From NCBI RefSeq assembly GCF_041146875.1, contig NZ_JBFRXP010000006.1, positions 91,165 to 155,164 on the forward strand: 64,000 bases of DNA. The letters are read 5' to 3'. This document shows positions 16,558 through 25,179 of the stretch, in pieces; position 1 is the first letter of the stretch, and every line of letters starts with the position of its first letter. Below the pieces are notes generated by a model that ran no database searches, was not told the DNA's origin, and saw only the letters and a list, made by a program, of their open reading frames with translations. Source of the stretch: Igneacidithiobacillus sp041146875. Lineage in GTDB: Bacteria; Pseudomonadota; Gammaproteobacteria; Acidithiobacillales; Acidithiobacillaceae. Made by a program: the position numbers and the translations under genes.

Positions 16558-17747
16558 CCTTCCTCTACCCTTTCCAGAATCTTCTGGCTAATCCGTTCCA
16601 TCGGCTCCCGTAGCCGTTCTACGTCCGTGATGATATACCCAGCGGTGACGTCTCCTCTATCCTGCCGGTGGTTCACGAGCCGTTTAACAGCATAAGGGCT
16701 GATCTCCAGGCTATCGGCCACCGTGATGAACGTCCGCCGGAGGTCGTGTGGGGTGATGAGAATGCCGGTCTGTCTCCCCACCGCTTCCAGTGCTTTGCGG
16801 GGTTCTTGAATATAGCCGGTCTGACCATTTCCAGGAAAAACATAGGGACTGTCGGGGTTGGCCTGGACTTGCCGCTGCTGGAGCAAGCCGTAGAGAAAGG
16901 AAGACAACGGTAACGCCAGCGGGTCGTGGTTCTTGGTCTGGGTGACCGTGAGCAGATGATTGGCAAAATCCACCTGGGACCACCGGAGCCCCGCTGCTTC
17001 TTCTCTACGCATCCCGGTAAAGAGCAGGAACAGGAGATAGTCCCGGAGCACCGGATTGGGGAGGTCTTGCACAGCACGAAACCACGGACCCAGGTCGGCT
17101 GGCCCTAGGTGGCCCTGTCTTCTGGGGATTCGGTTCCAGACTCGGGTTTGTGAGAGGATCTGTACGGGGTTATTGATGAAAAGGGGATGTTCCTCGGTCC
17201 CGTACTGGTGCTGGGCAAAGTTCAGCACCGCCTTCAGCACCCGCATCACGGCATTGGCGGTGGCCGCTCCGTTGTTGCTGGTGAGTGACTGAAAACGTTG
17301 GCTGACCTTCTCTCGGCTGATCTGGGTGATGGGTTTGTCGGCCCAGTCGTTGAGGTAGAGTACCCCCACCCGCTGGTATTCCGTGACCGTTTTAGGGCTC
17401 AGTTCCCGCCCTTGCAGGTAAGCGTCCAGCGCTTCTCGTAAGGTAACACGATGCTGCCGAGCTTCCCGTTTCTTTTGAAGGGGGTCCCTCCCACCCGCCA
17501 TCTCTGCCAGGAGCTTCTGGGCTTCTGTACGGGCGTTGTCTGGTGTCCAAGGGCCGTAGGCGCCAATCGTAATCCGCTTGGGCTTGCCGTTGACCCGGCG
17601 TTCCACGATGAAGATTTTTCGTTCGGACGTGACCTTCAGACCAAAGCCGGTCAGCTCGCCGTCACGGTAAAACGCGGGGGGCTTGCCTTTGGGCTGGAAG
17701 GGAACGGCATCAACGGCACGCTTAGTGAGACGAGTGAGTTCAGGCAT
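16554..17747 (-). CDS. Tyrosine-type integrase, P4 family
   Basis: A 397-residue tyrosine recombinase of the P4/CP4 group. It opens with the DUF4102 arm-binding domain (KRAVDAVPF to FGLKVT), then a core-binding SAM-like domain (about 100-190) and the catalytic domain: Arg in FTGMRREEAAGLRW near residue 246, HDLRR near 334, His in LVNHRQDRGD near 356 and the nucleophile Tyr in TAGYIITD near 369. It would integrate the element into the 3' end of a tRNA gene. The tRNA-Thr fragment 175 bases behind its start codon is the matching attachment site. It is full length and looks functional. Confidence 0.93.
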   Translation of the reverse strand: MPELTRLTKRAVDAVPFQPKGKPPAFYRDGELTGFGLKVTSERKIFIVERRVNGKPKRITIGAYGPWTPDNARTEAQKLLAEMAGGRDPLQKKREARQHRVTLREALDAYLQGRELSPKTVTEYQRVGVLYLNDWADKPITQISREKVSQRFQSLTSNNGAATANAVMRVLKAVLNFAQHQYGTEEHPLFINNPVQILSQTRVWNRIPRRQGHLGPADLGPWFRAVQDLPNPVLRDYLLFLLFTGMRREEAAGLRWSQVDFANHLLTVTQTKNHDPLALPLSSFLYGLLQQRQVQANPDSPYVFPGNGQTGYIQEPRKALEAVGRQTGILITPHDLRRTFITVADSLEISPYAVKRLVNHRQDRGDVTAGYIITDVERLREPMERISQKILERVEEG

Positions 17748-17921
17748 GTTTGTGACCTACTGACTATCCAGGGTAGTAGACACATAGTAGACGGTTGGGA
17801 GGAAAACACAACCAACGATGTCCAACTCCGTGCAAGAAGACTGCTCTGTAACAGGATGTTTATAATGATTATTTGCAAGAGCATGCAAGAGCGTCAAACA
17901 AGGTAAAACATGCTAACGGCT

Positions 17922-17968
17922 AATTCGTAATCAGTAGGTCAGAGGTTCGATTCCCCTCAACGGCACCA
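17922..17968 (+). other. 3' tRNA-Thr(CGT) fragment: distal attachment site (attR-like)
   Basis: The segment matches the 3' half of a tRNA-Thr: anticodon loop TTCGTAA (anticodon CGT), 3' anticodon stem TCAGT, T-arm with TTCGATT, acceptor CAACGGC, discriminator A and CCA. The bases before it do not pair to form a 5' half (no GCCGTTG-like start and the 5' anticodon stem is disrupted). This is what remains when a P4-type element recombines at the tRNA 3' end: the intact gene should lie at the other element end, outside the window to the left. Confidence 0.85.
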
Positions 17969-18085
17969 TATAACACAAGGTCTTAGGCGAAAGTCTAGGC
18001 CATTGATGCAGATTGAGCAGGGTCATCCCGCTGCCCACCCTAACGATACGCCGGATATAGTGATGCTATCAGAGCCAAGGGTGGT

Positions 18086-18772
18086 CTACGCCAGCACCCG
18101 GGCAATCTCGTGATAGCCGGATTGCAGCCAAGTCTTTACGCGCTGCCGCTCCAGGAGGCCGAGACCTGCTTCTGGGTCGGACTGCCGCGCCGCCCAAAAA
18201 CTGCTGCTCTTGGCATCGATCTTATTCATAGTGCTGGCGTGCAAGCGTTTTAGCTCCATCGCCTGAGCGCCAAGCTCGCGAGCCCGAGCCAATAAACCAG
18301 AATCGCGCAGCAGGCTAAAATCATCACCGCGCAGATGATTCAGGACCAGCACATAGTGCATACGAACGTCAAAGCGATCTAACAGGTTGCGCAACAGGTC
18401 CACAGAATCCTTACCAGAGTCCATTACATGCCAATAGCGGATATTCACTCCCACTTCTGTTGCCAGCCCAAGCAAATCCGATTCGTCCATCCAGGTAGTG
18501 AGCGATTCCCGGGTTTGTGCCGCGAGATCGACCAGGACCATCTGATCACTGGCAGCAGCCGCCTCCATGATGCGGTCCAGACTGACATAGTTATCTGCCG
18601 AAACCTTCGTCGTATAATCGGCGTAAAAACGCATCAGCGCAGCGTGGGAGCGGTCGCTATCGAAGGCAACAAATGCCATCTCGTGATCAATAAAATACTG
18701 CGCCAACAAGCGTGCCAAAACAGATTTTCCAACGCCACCCTTCTCACCACCAACAAAGTGAATCGTGCTCAT
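18086..18772 (-). CDS. ParA/MinD-like P-loop ATPase
   Basis: A 228-residue ParA-superfamily ATPase with deviant Walker A EKGGVGKS at residues 10-17 and a following LARLLAQYF helix, an FDSD motif and a VDLAAQT Walker B-like strand. It resembles the chromosomal TraL-like ATPases of unknown partner more than plasmid ParA. The start at 18772 is chosen because the Walker A region then sits at the expected distance; an upstream extension to 19069 would overlap purT and is low-complexity. No ParB-like gene is adjacent. It is the first gene outside the integrated element. Confidence 0.75.
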   Translation of the reverse strand: MSTIHFVGGEKGGVGKSVLARLLAQYFIDHEMAFVAFDSDRSHAALMRFYADYTTKVSADNYVSLDRIMEAAAASDQMVLVDLAAQTRESLTTWMDESDLLGLATEVGVNIRYWHVMDSGKDSVDLLRNLLDRFDVRMHYVLVLNHLRGDDFSLLRDSGLLARARELGAQAMELKRLHASTMNKIDAKSSSFWAARQSDPEAGLGLLERQRVKTWLQSGYHEIARVLA

Positions 18773-18869
18773 CTGCCATTCTCCCAATAAAAACTCATTC
18801 CGCACAACAAACTGGCCCAGAAACATGAAGATATCAACAAAACAAAGCAACCGTCGAATAACCCGGCGC

Positions 18870-20063
18870 TCATCCAGCGAAATTAGTGACCTGTATTGCC
18901 GACGCCACCTTTTCCGCCCGCTGTCGCGCCTCGTCTGCCGTATCAGCACTGGCCAAGGCAACACCCAGACGACGTAGTTTCTCTGCCTGTGGTTTGCCAA
19001 ACAGACGCAGGTCGCTCTCTGGCACCGACAACGCGGCGGAAAGTCCCTCATATTTCGGCCCCCAGCCAACCTTGGCCGCGCGAATCACCACCGAAGCGGA
19101 AGGCCGACGAAAACCGGGGTCTAGGGGCAAGCCGAGAATAGCGCGCAGATGGAGTTCAAATTCGTTCTGACGCTGACTGATAAGCGTCACCATGCCCGTA
19201 TCATGCGGGCGCGGCGACAATTCGCTGAAAAATACTTCCTGGCCACGAATAAAAAATTCAACGCCAAATATTCCCCGTCCGCCTAGGGCATCTGTCACCC
19301 GCCGTGCCATTCCTTGCGCCGTTTGCAAAGTGCTCTCCGCCACGGGCTGCGGCTGCCAGGATTCAACGTAATCCCCAGCCTCCTGCCGATGGCCGATGGG
19401 CTCGCAAAATACCGTCTCGCCTGAGCCGCGCACAGTAAGCAACGTAATTTCAAAATCGAAATCGACAAAGCCCTCGACAATGACCCGCTGACCAGTCACC
19501 CGTCCAGCGCTCTGCGCCTCCTCCCAAGCCGCAACAACGTCCTCGTGGCTACGCAGCAGCGACTGCCCTTTGCCACTGGAGGACATTACCGGCTTCACCA
19601 CGCAGGGAAAGCCGATATTCGCCGCAGCAGATTCCAACTCCGCAGCCGAGCCAGCAAACGCATAGGGCGAAGTCCGCAAATCGAGTTCCTCGGCAGCAAG
19701 ACGGCGAATCCCTTCGCGGTCCATGGTCAAGCGTACCGCCCGCGCGGTGGGAATCACGGTAGCGATACCCCGCTCTTCTATTTGCGCCAGCGCCTGGGTA
19801 GCAATCGCCTCAATCTCCGGCACCACGAAATCTGGTCGCTCTCGCCCCACCAATGCCAAAATCGCTTCGGCATCAGTCATATCGATCACATGGCTACGGT
19901 GCGCCACCTGCATGGCGGGCGCATCGGCATAGCGATCCACGGCAATGGTCTCGACCCCCAGGCGCTGGGCCGCGATGACAAATTCCTTCCCCAACTCCCC
20001 GGCGCCAAGCAGCAAGAGCCGTGTTGCCCCCGCCGCGAGGGGCGTGCCTAATGAAATCTCCAT
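18870..20063 (-). CDS. purT: Formate-dependent phosphoribosylglycinamide formyltransferase PurT
   Basis: A 397-residue ATP-grasp enzyme that makes formyl-GAR from GAR, formate and ATP, bypassing the folate-dependent PurN step in purine synthesis. It is of normal length. It begins with the Rossmann segment RLLLLGAGELGKEFVIAAQR, has EIEAIATQAL and the ATP-grasp core (PCVVKPVMSSSGKGQS, then GIFGVEFFIRG and SELSPRPHDTGMVTL). It is divergent from gnd across an 80-base gap that should hold both promoters. All landmark residues look intact. Confidence 0.95.
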   Translation of the reverse strand: MEISLGTPLAAGATRLLLLGAGELGKEFVIAAQRLGVETIAVDRYADAPAMQVAHRSHVIDMTDAEAILALVGRERPDFVVPEIEAIATQALAQIEERGIATVIPTARAVRLTMDREGIRRLAAEELDLRTSPYAFAGSAAELESAAANIGFPCVVKPVMSSSGKGQSLLRSHEDVVAAWEEAQSAGRVTGQRVIVEGFVDFDFEITLLTVRGSGETVFCEPIGHRQEAGDYVESWQPQPVAESTLQTAQGMARRVTDALGGRGIFGVEFFIRGQEVFFSELSPRPHDTGMVTLISQRQNEFELHLRAILGLPLDPGFRRPSASVVIRAAKVGWGPKYEGLSAALSVPESDLRLFGKPQAEKLRRLGVALASADTADEARQRAEKVASAIQVTNFAG

Positions 20064-20142
20064 TACTAACCTTCCCTACTCTTATCTTCTGACTATACTG
20101 AGAGAATAGCAGTGTAACGGGGCAAACGTCAGGAGGTGGGCA

Positions 20143-21066
20143 ATGACAGTCGGCAAGATCGGTATGGTGGGCTTGGGGCGGATGGGCGGCAATATGGCAC
20201 GCCGCTTACAGCGGGATGGTGCCGAGGTGGTGGCCTACAATCGGCATGTGGAAAAAGCTCAGGAGCTTGCCAAAGAAACCGGGATGCAAGCCGCTAACAC
20301 ACTGAAGGAGCTAGTGGATCAACTCCCCACGCCGCGCGTGTTGTGGTTGATGCTACCGGCGGGTGTGCCAACCGCGGAGCACATTGCCGAGGTTCTTCCT
20401 CTACTGGGCAAAGGCGATGTCCTGGTAAATGGTGCCAACGCCTTCTATGGCGATTCCATGGCCCAGGCCAAGGAAGTTGAAGCCCATGGCGTAGAGTATG
20501 TGGATGCCGGCGTTTCTGGCGGCGTTTGGGGCCTGCAAGAAGGCTATGCCCTTATGGTGGGTGGCAATCCGGAAGCAGTGGCAAAGGTCGAGCCGTTCTT
20601 AAAAATACTTGCCCCAGGCACCGACAAAGGTTGGCTCCATTGTGGGCCAGTGGGCAGCGGACACTTTGTGAAAATGGTCCACAACGGCATCGAATACGGA
20701 ATGATGCAGGCGCTAGCCGAGGGTTTTGCTATCCTGCAGGGTAAGACGGAATTCGGCCTCGATCTGGCAGCAGTAGCGGAGATGTGGCGCTACGGTAGCG
20801 TGGTACGTTCGTGGTTGTTGGACCTGACCGCCGACACGCTACAAAAAGACCAGGTATTGGATGATATTGCGCCGGTCGTGGCCGATTCTGGCGAGGGTCT
20901 GTGGACCGCACAAGCGGCATTGGAACAAAAAATTCCCGCCCCGGTGATCACCCTGGCACTACAAATGCGCTGGGCCAGTCAAGGCAAGGACGATTACGCA
21001 GCCAAGCTTTTGGCCATGATGCGCAACCAATTTGGCGGCCATGCCGTGATAAAGGAGTCGAAATGA
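20143..21066 (+). CDS. gnd: 6-phosphogluconate dehydrogenase, decarboxylating (short form)
   Basis: A 307-residue 6-phosphogluconate dehydrogenase of the short, often NAD-preferring class, which oxidatively decarboxylates 6-phosphogluconate to ribulose 5-phosphate. The N-terminal nucleotide-binding motif GLGRMGGNMARRL is at residues 8-20, and the catalytic helix GSGHFVKMVHNGIEYGMMQA lies near 170-190. An AGGAGG precedes the start. The stop overlaps the zwf start (ATGA), so the two enzymes of the oxidative pentose-phosphate route are co-translated. In an autotroph this route makes NADPH and feeds ribulose phosphates to the Calvin cycle. Confidence 0.95.
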   Translation: MTVGKIGMVGLGRMGGNMARRLQRDGAEVVAYNRHVEKAQELAKETGMQAANTLKELVDQLPTPRVLWLMLPAGVPTAEHIAEVLPLLGKGDVLVNGANAFYGDSMAQAKEVEAHGVEYVDAGVSGGVWGLQEGYALMVGGNPEAVAKVEPFLKILAPGTDKGWLHCGPVGSGHFVKMVHNGIEYGMMQALAEGFAILQGKTEFGLDLAAVAEMWRYGSVVRSWLLDLTADTLQKDQVLDDIAPVVADSGEGLWTAQAALEQKIPAPVITLALQMRWASQGKDDYAAKLLAMMRNQFGGHAVIKESK

Positions 21067-22529
21067 GCGACGATTGTATCTGTCAGTTTGTTATCTTCGG
21101 CGCCACCGGCGATCTCGCCTCGCGCAAGCTCCTGCCCTCGCTCTATCATTTACAATGTGCAGGGTTGTTGCCAAAAGAACTGCAAATTCAAGCAGTTGGA
21201 AGGAGACCTTGGGATGACCAGGGTTGGCTGGAATTCTTACAAGAACAGCTGGAGTCTTTTGCCGGAGATTTTCAGCAAGAACAATTCGATAACTTTGCCG
21301 CACGCTTTCACTACGTACGGGGCGAATTGCACGAAGCGGAGCTTTACCAAAATCTCGCCAAGCAACTTACGCGTGAGGGTGCCCAGCAACCGGAGCGCAG
21401 CATTTTTTATCTAGCCATCCGTCCCCAGGATTTTTTTCCAGTGATGCAGAACCTCTCGGCGGCCGGCTTCAATCGCGATGGCGATTACCGTATCGTTATC
21501 GAAAAGCCCTTTGGTAACGACCTTGAGAGTGCCATTCAGCTCAACGAACAATTGCATCGGCATTTCCGCGAAGAGCAGATCTACCGCATTGACCACTATT
21601 TAGGCAAAGAAATCGTCCAGAACCTGATGGTATTTCGTTTTGCCAACCTGCCGATCGAAGCGGTATGGAATCGCAACTTCATCGACCATGTGCAGATTAC
21701 CGTAGCCGAAGAGTTGGGGGTGGAAAACCGCGCTGGCTACTATGATCAGGCCGGGGCCCTGCGCGACATGGTGCAGAACCACTTGATGCAGATCCTCACC
21801 CTGGTTGCCATGGAACCCCCGCCATCCCTGGAGGCCGATGCCTTGCGGGATGAAAAGGTGAAGGTCTTGCGTTCGATCAGGCCGATCCCGAAAACGGCGA
21901 TCCATGCCCATGCCATTCGTGCCCAATATGGTCCAGGTGTAGTCGATCATCAGCACGTGCCAGGCTACGCGGATGAACCCGGCGTGGCACCCAACTCCAT
22001 CACCGAGACCTTTGTCGCGGCCAAGTTTTATGTCGACAACTGGCGCTGGCGTGGTGTGCCCTTTTATTTGCGTACCGGCAAGCGCATGCCTGCGAAGAGT
22101 TCCAGCGTCGCTATTCGCTTCCGTCACACGCCACAACAGCTCTTTCGCGAAACCCCCATCGACCGTATTGAGCCAAACTGGATACTCCTGTCGCTCGAGC
22201 CCGAGAGCCTGAAGATTGAGCTGCACGTGAAAGAACCAGGGCTGGAGATGCGTATTCGTCCCACGCAACTCAACGCTAGTTATCGGAAGGATGGAGAAAA
22301 GGAGCTAGATGCGTATGAAGCCTTGTTACTTGATGTAATGGAAGGTGACAAGGCCTTGTTCATTCGCTTTGACGAGGTCGAGTGGGCTTGGCGTGCCGTT
22401 GACCCATTCATCAAACGATGGGCGCGCGAAATGGACTATATCATCACCTATCCAGCGGGAACCTGGGGGCCGGAAGAAGCCACGCGCATTATGGACAAGG
22501 AGGATCAATATTGGCGTAACCAGTTGTAG
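21063..22529 (+). CDS. zwf: Glucose-6-phosphate 1-dehydrogenase
   Basis: A 488-residue glucose-6-phosphate dehydrogenase that makes 6-phosphogluconolactone and NAD(P)H. The Rossmann motif FGATGDLASRKLLPSLY starts near residue 11 and the active-site signature YRIDHYLGKE near 173, with YEALLLDVMEGD in the C-terminal domain. The start at 21063 overlaps the gnd stop by ATGA; an open frame upstream is inside gnd and is not the start. Length and motifs are normal. No separate pgl is visible nearby. Confidence 0.96.
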   Translation: MSDDCICQFVIFGATGDLASRKLLPSLYHLQCAGLLPKELQIQAVGRRPWDDQGWLEFLQEQLESFAGDFQQEQFDNFAARFHYVRGELHEAELYQNLAKQLTREGAQQPERSIFYLAIRPQDFFPVMQNLSAAGFNRDGDYRIVIEKPFGNDLESAIQLNEQLHRHFREEQIYRIDHYLGKEIVQNLMVFRFANLPIEAVWNRNFIDHVQITVAEELGVENRAGYYDQAGALRDMVQNHLMQILTLVAMEPPPSLEADALRDEKVKVLRSIRPIPKTAIHAHAIRAQYGPGVVDHQHVPGYADEPGVAPNSITETFVAAKFYVDNWRWRGVPFYLRTGKRMPAKSSSVAIRFRHTPQQLFRETPIDRIEPNWILLSLEPESLKIELHVKEPGLEMRIRPTQLNASYRKDGEKELDAYEALLLDVMEGDKALFIRFDEVEWAWRAVDPFIKRWAREMDYIITYPAGTWGPEEATRIMDKEDQYWRNQL

Positions 22530-22730
22530 CCTGTCGCCGGCAAACGACATTTGCGCACGCTGCTCCATGGGAAAGATGCCCCCAGCGCGAAAACATGTAG
22601 CCGCAAGTCGACAGAGAACGCGCACGCCTGGAATTATATATGATATAAATCAGTTAAATACTAACGAGTTCTTAAGTGGCACGCGTTTTGCTCACCGGTC
22701 TGATACCTATTCCCTAACGAGGCAACTGTC

Positions 22731-23024
22731 ATGACCGAAAGACTTCTCAACGAGACAGAAATGTACCGTTTGGCAAATGCGCTGCGCGCCCTCGCCCACC
22801 CTCTTCGCTACCACATGCTGTGCCTACTCAGTCGCGGAGAAATGAATCTACAACATCTTGCGCGCGCGGTGCATACAAGCCACAGCAACGCCGCGCAACA
22901 CCTTGCCCTGCTACAAGCACAGGGACTGGTGATGATGCGCAAGGCAACAACGAAGGTTTACTACCGCCTTGCAGATCGGCGCACCCTTGAGCTTCTTGCG
23001 CAAAGCCGTCAGGTACTCGTCTGA
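22731..23024 (+). CDS. ArsR-family transcriptional regulator
   Basis: A 97-residue winged-helix repressor of the ArsR type: LANALRALAHPLRYHMLCLL, then the recognition helix region TSHSNAAQHLALLQAQGLV. There is no metal-binding CxC pair in the helix, so it is probably not a classical arsenic or metal sensor. The ATG follows GAGG at moderate spacing. The 200 bases upstream are AT-rich and should hold its promoter. It converges on the histidine-kinase gene with 8 bases between stops. Target genes are unknown; neighbours include a kinase and a thioredoxin-like protein. Confidence 0.82.
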   Translation: MTERLLNETEMYRLANALRALAHPLRYHMLCLLSRGEMNLQHLARAVHTSHSNAAQHLALLQAQGLVMMRKATTKVYYRLADRRTLELLAQSRQVLV

Positions 23025-23032
23025 CCACATAG

Positions 23033-24349
23033 TTATCGTGTTCGCGGCTCTGCGCGCAGCTCCCAAGAGAGTTCCGCGCAAAGCCCGGCAGGCTCCCTTC
23101 GATTATAGAGGCGCAGTTGCAAGCCCTGTGCTTCCGCTATCTGACGCGCGATAGCTAAACCCAGGCCGCTACCCTCACTGTGCCCTCGCGCACTATCACC
23201 GCGACTGAAAGGTTCCAAAAGCGCCTCTACACGGTCCTCTGGGATGCCTGGGCCAAAGTCGCAAAACGACAGTACCCCACGCCCATCCTTTTTGCGCAAC
23301 GTCACTTCTACCCGCTCACCGGCATACCGGCGCACATTATCCAGCAGGTTATCAAACAGACGGCGCAAGGCCTCGTAATCACCGCGAAACGGGTAACGGC
23401 GCGGCAGTTTCGCCTGCCAGTCACCACCAGCCCGCGTAAACGCCTCTCCTGTCACCGCAAGTAAGGCAACAAGATCAAGATCAGCAATACGGGCGGAACT
23501 TCCTCGGCCAATTGCGAGGGACTGCGCCAGTAGGTCGGTCATGCGTTCTGTATCTTCGGCTAACCCCGCGCGCAATTCAGCAGGCGTATCTTCCGGCAAA
23601 AATTCCAGCGCCATCTGTATGCGCGTCAGCGGCGAACGCAGATCATGGGAAATCCCCACTAAGAGCAAGGACTGATGGTCGATCATTGCTTGTAAGCGCG
23701 TGCGCATGCGTTCGAAGGCGTCCAGAAGATCATAAAATTCTTTGGCGCCATTGGCAGGCAGCGCGGGTAGAGGGGCATTCCACTTGCGACGCAGGGCATC
23801 CGCAAGGACTGCCAAAGGGCGCAATACGCGACGCACCAGAATGATCGTCAAAACCAGGAGCGCTAGCGTTGAAATGCCCAGGATAGCCAATAGTCCCAAA
23901 GGCAGCGTGCCAGTGAGGCGACGGCGCGCAAAGTGCATCCAAACCGATTTGCCTTGGGTAGGAATGGCGACCCAGAGCGTGCCCTTCGGGTCGTGTGCCG
24001 TAAAAACCGGAACATTCTGCCCCAAGCGCTGATGCAAAACATACGATAAGATCTTGCCATACAAATGACTGCGACTACCGCTAATATTAAAATCATTCGG
24101 TGGGGGGCCGATGTAGATGCCATTATCCCGCGCAACCCGTCGCAAAAACTCTGTGCGCTGCTCGACTGGCAACTGCTGATAGGTCTGCGCACTCATGATC
24201 AATAGACCGGCGAGGTCTTCGGCAGAACGCTGACCGAGCGGATAAAGAACCGTCGCTATGATGGAAAGTACGGAAAAAATTTGTAGCGCGATGATGCCCA
24301 GGGCCAAGGTCCCGGCCGTTTGTCGAAAAAGGCTCTTACGCTGCTTCAA
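23033..24349 (-). CDS. Membrane sensor histidine kinase (EnvZ/PhoR-like), no adjacent response regulator
   Basis: A kinase of about 438 residues with an N-terminal membrane segment (LALGIIALQIFSVLSIIATV), a periplasmic sensor region, a second membrane segment near residues 150-172, a HAMP linker, the phosphoacceptor site ISHDLRSPLTRIQ near residue 235, an N box LFDNLLDNVRRYAG, a G1 box FCDFGPGIP and a G2 box GSGLGLAIARQIAEAQGL. A TTG at 24349 behind AAGGACGAG is a plausible start, 10 bases after the thioredoxin-like stop; an ATG at 24391 would overlap that gene. No response regulator lies nearby, so its partner must be encoded elsewhere. Confidence 0.85.
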   Translation of the reverse strand: MKQRKSLFRQTAGTLALGIIALQIFSVLSIIATVLYPLGQRSAEDLAGLLIMSAQTYQQLPVEQRTEFLRRVARDNGIYIGPPPNDFNISGSRSHLYGKILSYVLHQRLGQNVPVFTAHDPKGTLWVAIPTQGKSVWMHFARRRLTGTLPLGLLAILGISTLALLVLTIILVRRVLRPLAVLADALRRKWNAPLPALPANGAKEFYDLLDAFERMRTRLQAMIDHQSLLLVGISHDLRSPLTRIQMALEFLPEDTPAELRAGLAEDTERMTDLLAQSLAIGRGSSARIADLDLVALLAVTGEAFTRAGGDWQAKLPRRYPFRGDYEALRRLFDNLLDNVRRYAGERVEVTLRKKDGRGVLSFCDFGPGIPEDRVEALLEPFSRGDSARGHSEGSGLGLAIARQIAEAQGLQLRLYNRREPAGLCAELSWELRAEPRTR

Positions 24350-24359
24350 TTTCTCGTCC

Positions 24360-24893
24360 TTACACCCAGGTCCAAAACAAGTTCCAGACAATCACGGGCA
24401 GCGCAATGGCGCCTACGTAGCGCCCAACGATTTGCCCCTTCTCATTTATCAACAAGCTCGTTGGCGTCAATAACACCCCACCCAGCGCTTGGCTGGCCCC
24501 CTGCCCGCTGGCTAGATACACCGGATAATTGATCCCCAACTGCCGTATCCGCGCGCGCACCGCGCTGGACTTGCTGCCGTCCACCGCAATGCCGACAATG
24601 CTAAAGCCCTTGCCACCGAACCAACGCTGCAGTTGCACCAGGGCTGGGGTCTCGGCCAGGCAAGGCGGGCAATCGGGCGCCCAAAAATTGATGAGCAGCA
24701 TTTTGTCCGGTGCAGCAGAGATTTCTGCGGTCTGTCCACCCAGGGTTCGTACTGCCAAGACCGGCATCTGCCGCGGCACCGCGATGTCTGCACTGCTGCC
24801 ACGCCACTGCGTAACTGCATAGACTCCGGCAAGCAAAACCATCCAGATCAACAGCTCCAGCCAAAAGCGCCTCTTTTGCAAAAATCTGAGCAC
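24360..24893 (-). CDS. Membrane-anchored thioredoxin-like protein (TlpA/ScsD type)
   Basis: A 177-residue protein with an N-terminal membrane anchor (LELLIWMVLLAGVYAV) and a periplasmic thioredoxin fold whose active site is CPPC near residues 75-78 (NFWAPDCPPCLAETPAL). The cis-proline loop LLTPTSLLIN is present. It resembles ScsD/TlpA reductants that keep exported cysteines reduced, for example in cytochrome maturation or metal stress. It is in an apparent operon with the histidine kinase gene, so the kinase may sense redox or metal stress. The 287 bases upstream, shared with cydA, hold a palindrome at 25003. Confidence 0.82.
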   Translation of the reverse strand: MLRFLQKRRFWLELLIWMVLLAGVYAVTQWRGSSADIAVPRQMPVLAVRTLGGQTAEISAAPDKMLLINFWAPDCPPCLAETPALVQLQRWFGGKGFSIVGIAVDGSKSSAVRARIRQLGINYPVYLASGQGASQALGGVLLTPTSLLINEKGQIVGRYVGAIALPVIVWNLFWTWV

Positions 24894-25002
24894 CGATTCT
24901 CCTCACTACGTTGCGTGAAAATCGCACGATAAACGCCACTGAGCAAGCAGCATAGACGTCTTGATCAGCCAAAAAACATATAACTACCTATTTTTATCAA
25001 TA

Positions 25003-25020
25003 ATATCAGATTGTTGATAT
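25003..25020. promoter_or_regulatory. Inverted repeat in the thioredoxin-cydA intergenic region
   Basis: ATATCA and TGATAT are exact inverted arms separated by six bases, within an AT-rich stretch between the two divergent genes. It could be an operator for cydAB or the thioredoxin-kinase operon. No FNR or ArcA consensus is evident. Low certainty. Confidence 0.3.
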
Positions 25021-25179
25021 GCCCCTCTGTCTTGGTGGATATGAACCATGACGGGCACTGCTGGAACAAAGTATCAACAAGTTAGCAATGTTTTACCTAT
25101 GGTACAGCATTTGCTTATATAACTACGTACATTGATGTTGACTGTACGTTCTGATCAAAACTGACAACAGGAGTGAGTC

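Noticed and set aside
17881..17968. A complete tRNA gene
   Set aside because: Only the 3' half from the anticodon loop onward fits; the 5' half has no matching acceptor or D-arm.
21600..22268. A 222-codon minus-strand frame in zwf
   Set aside because: It is antisense to a full-length, well-conserved gene.
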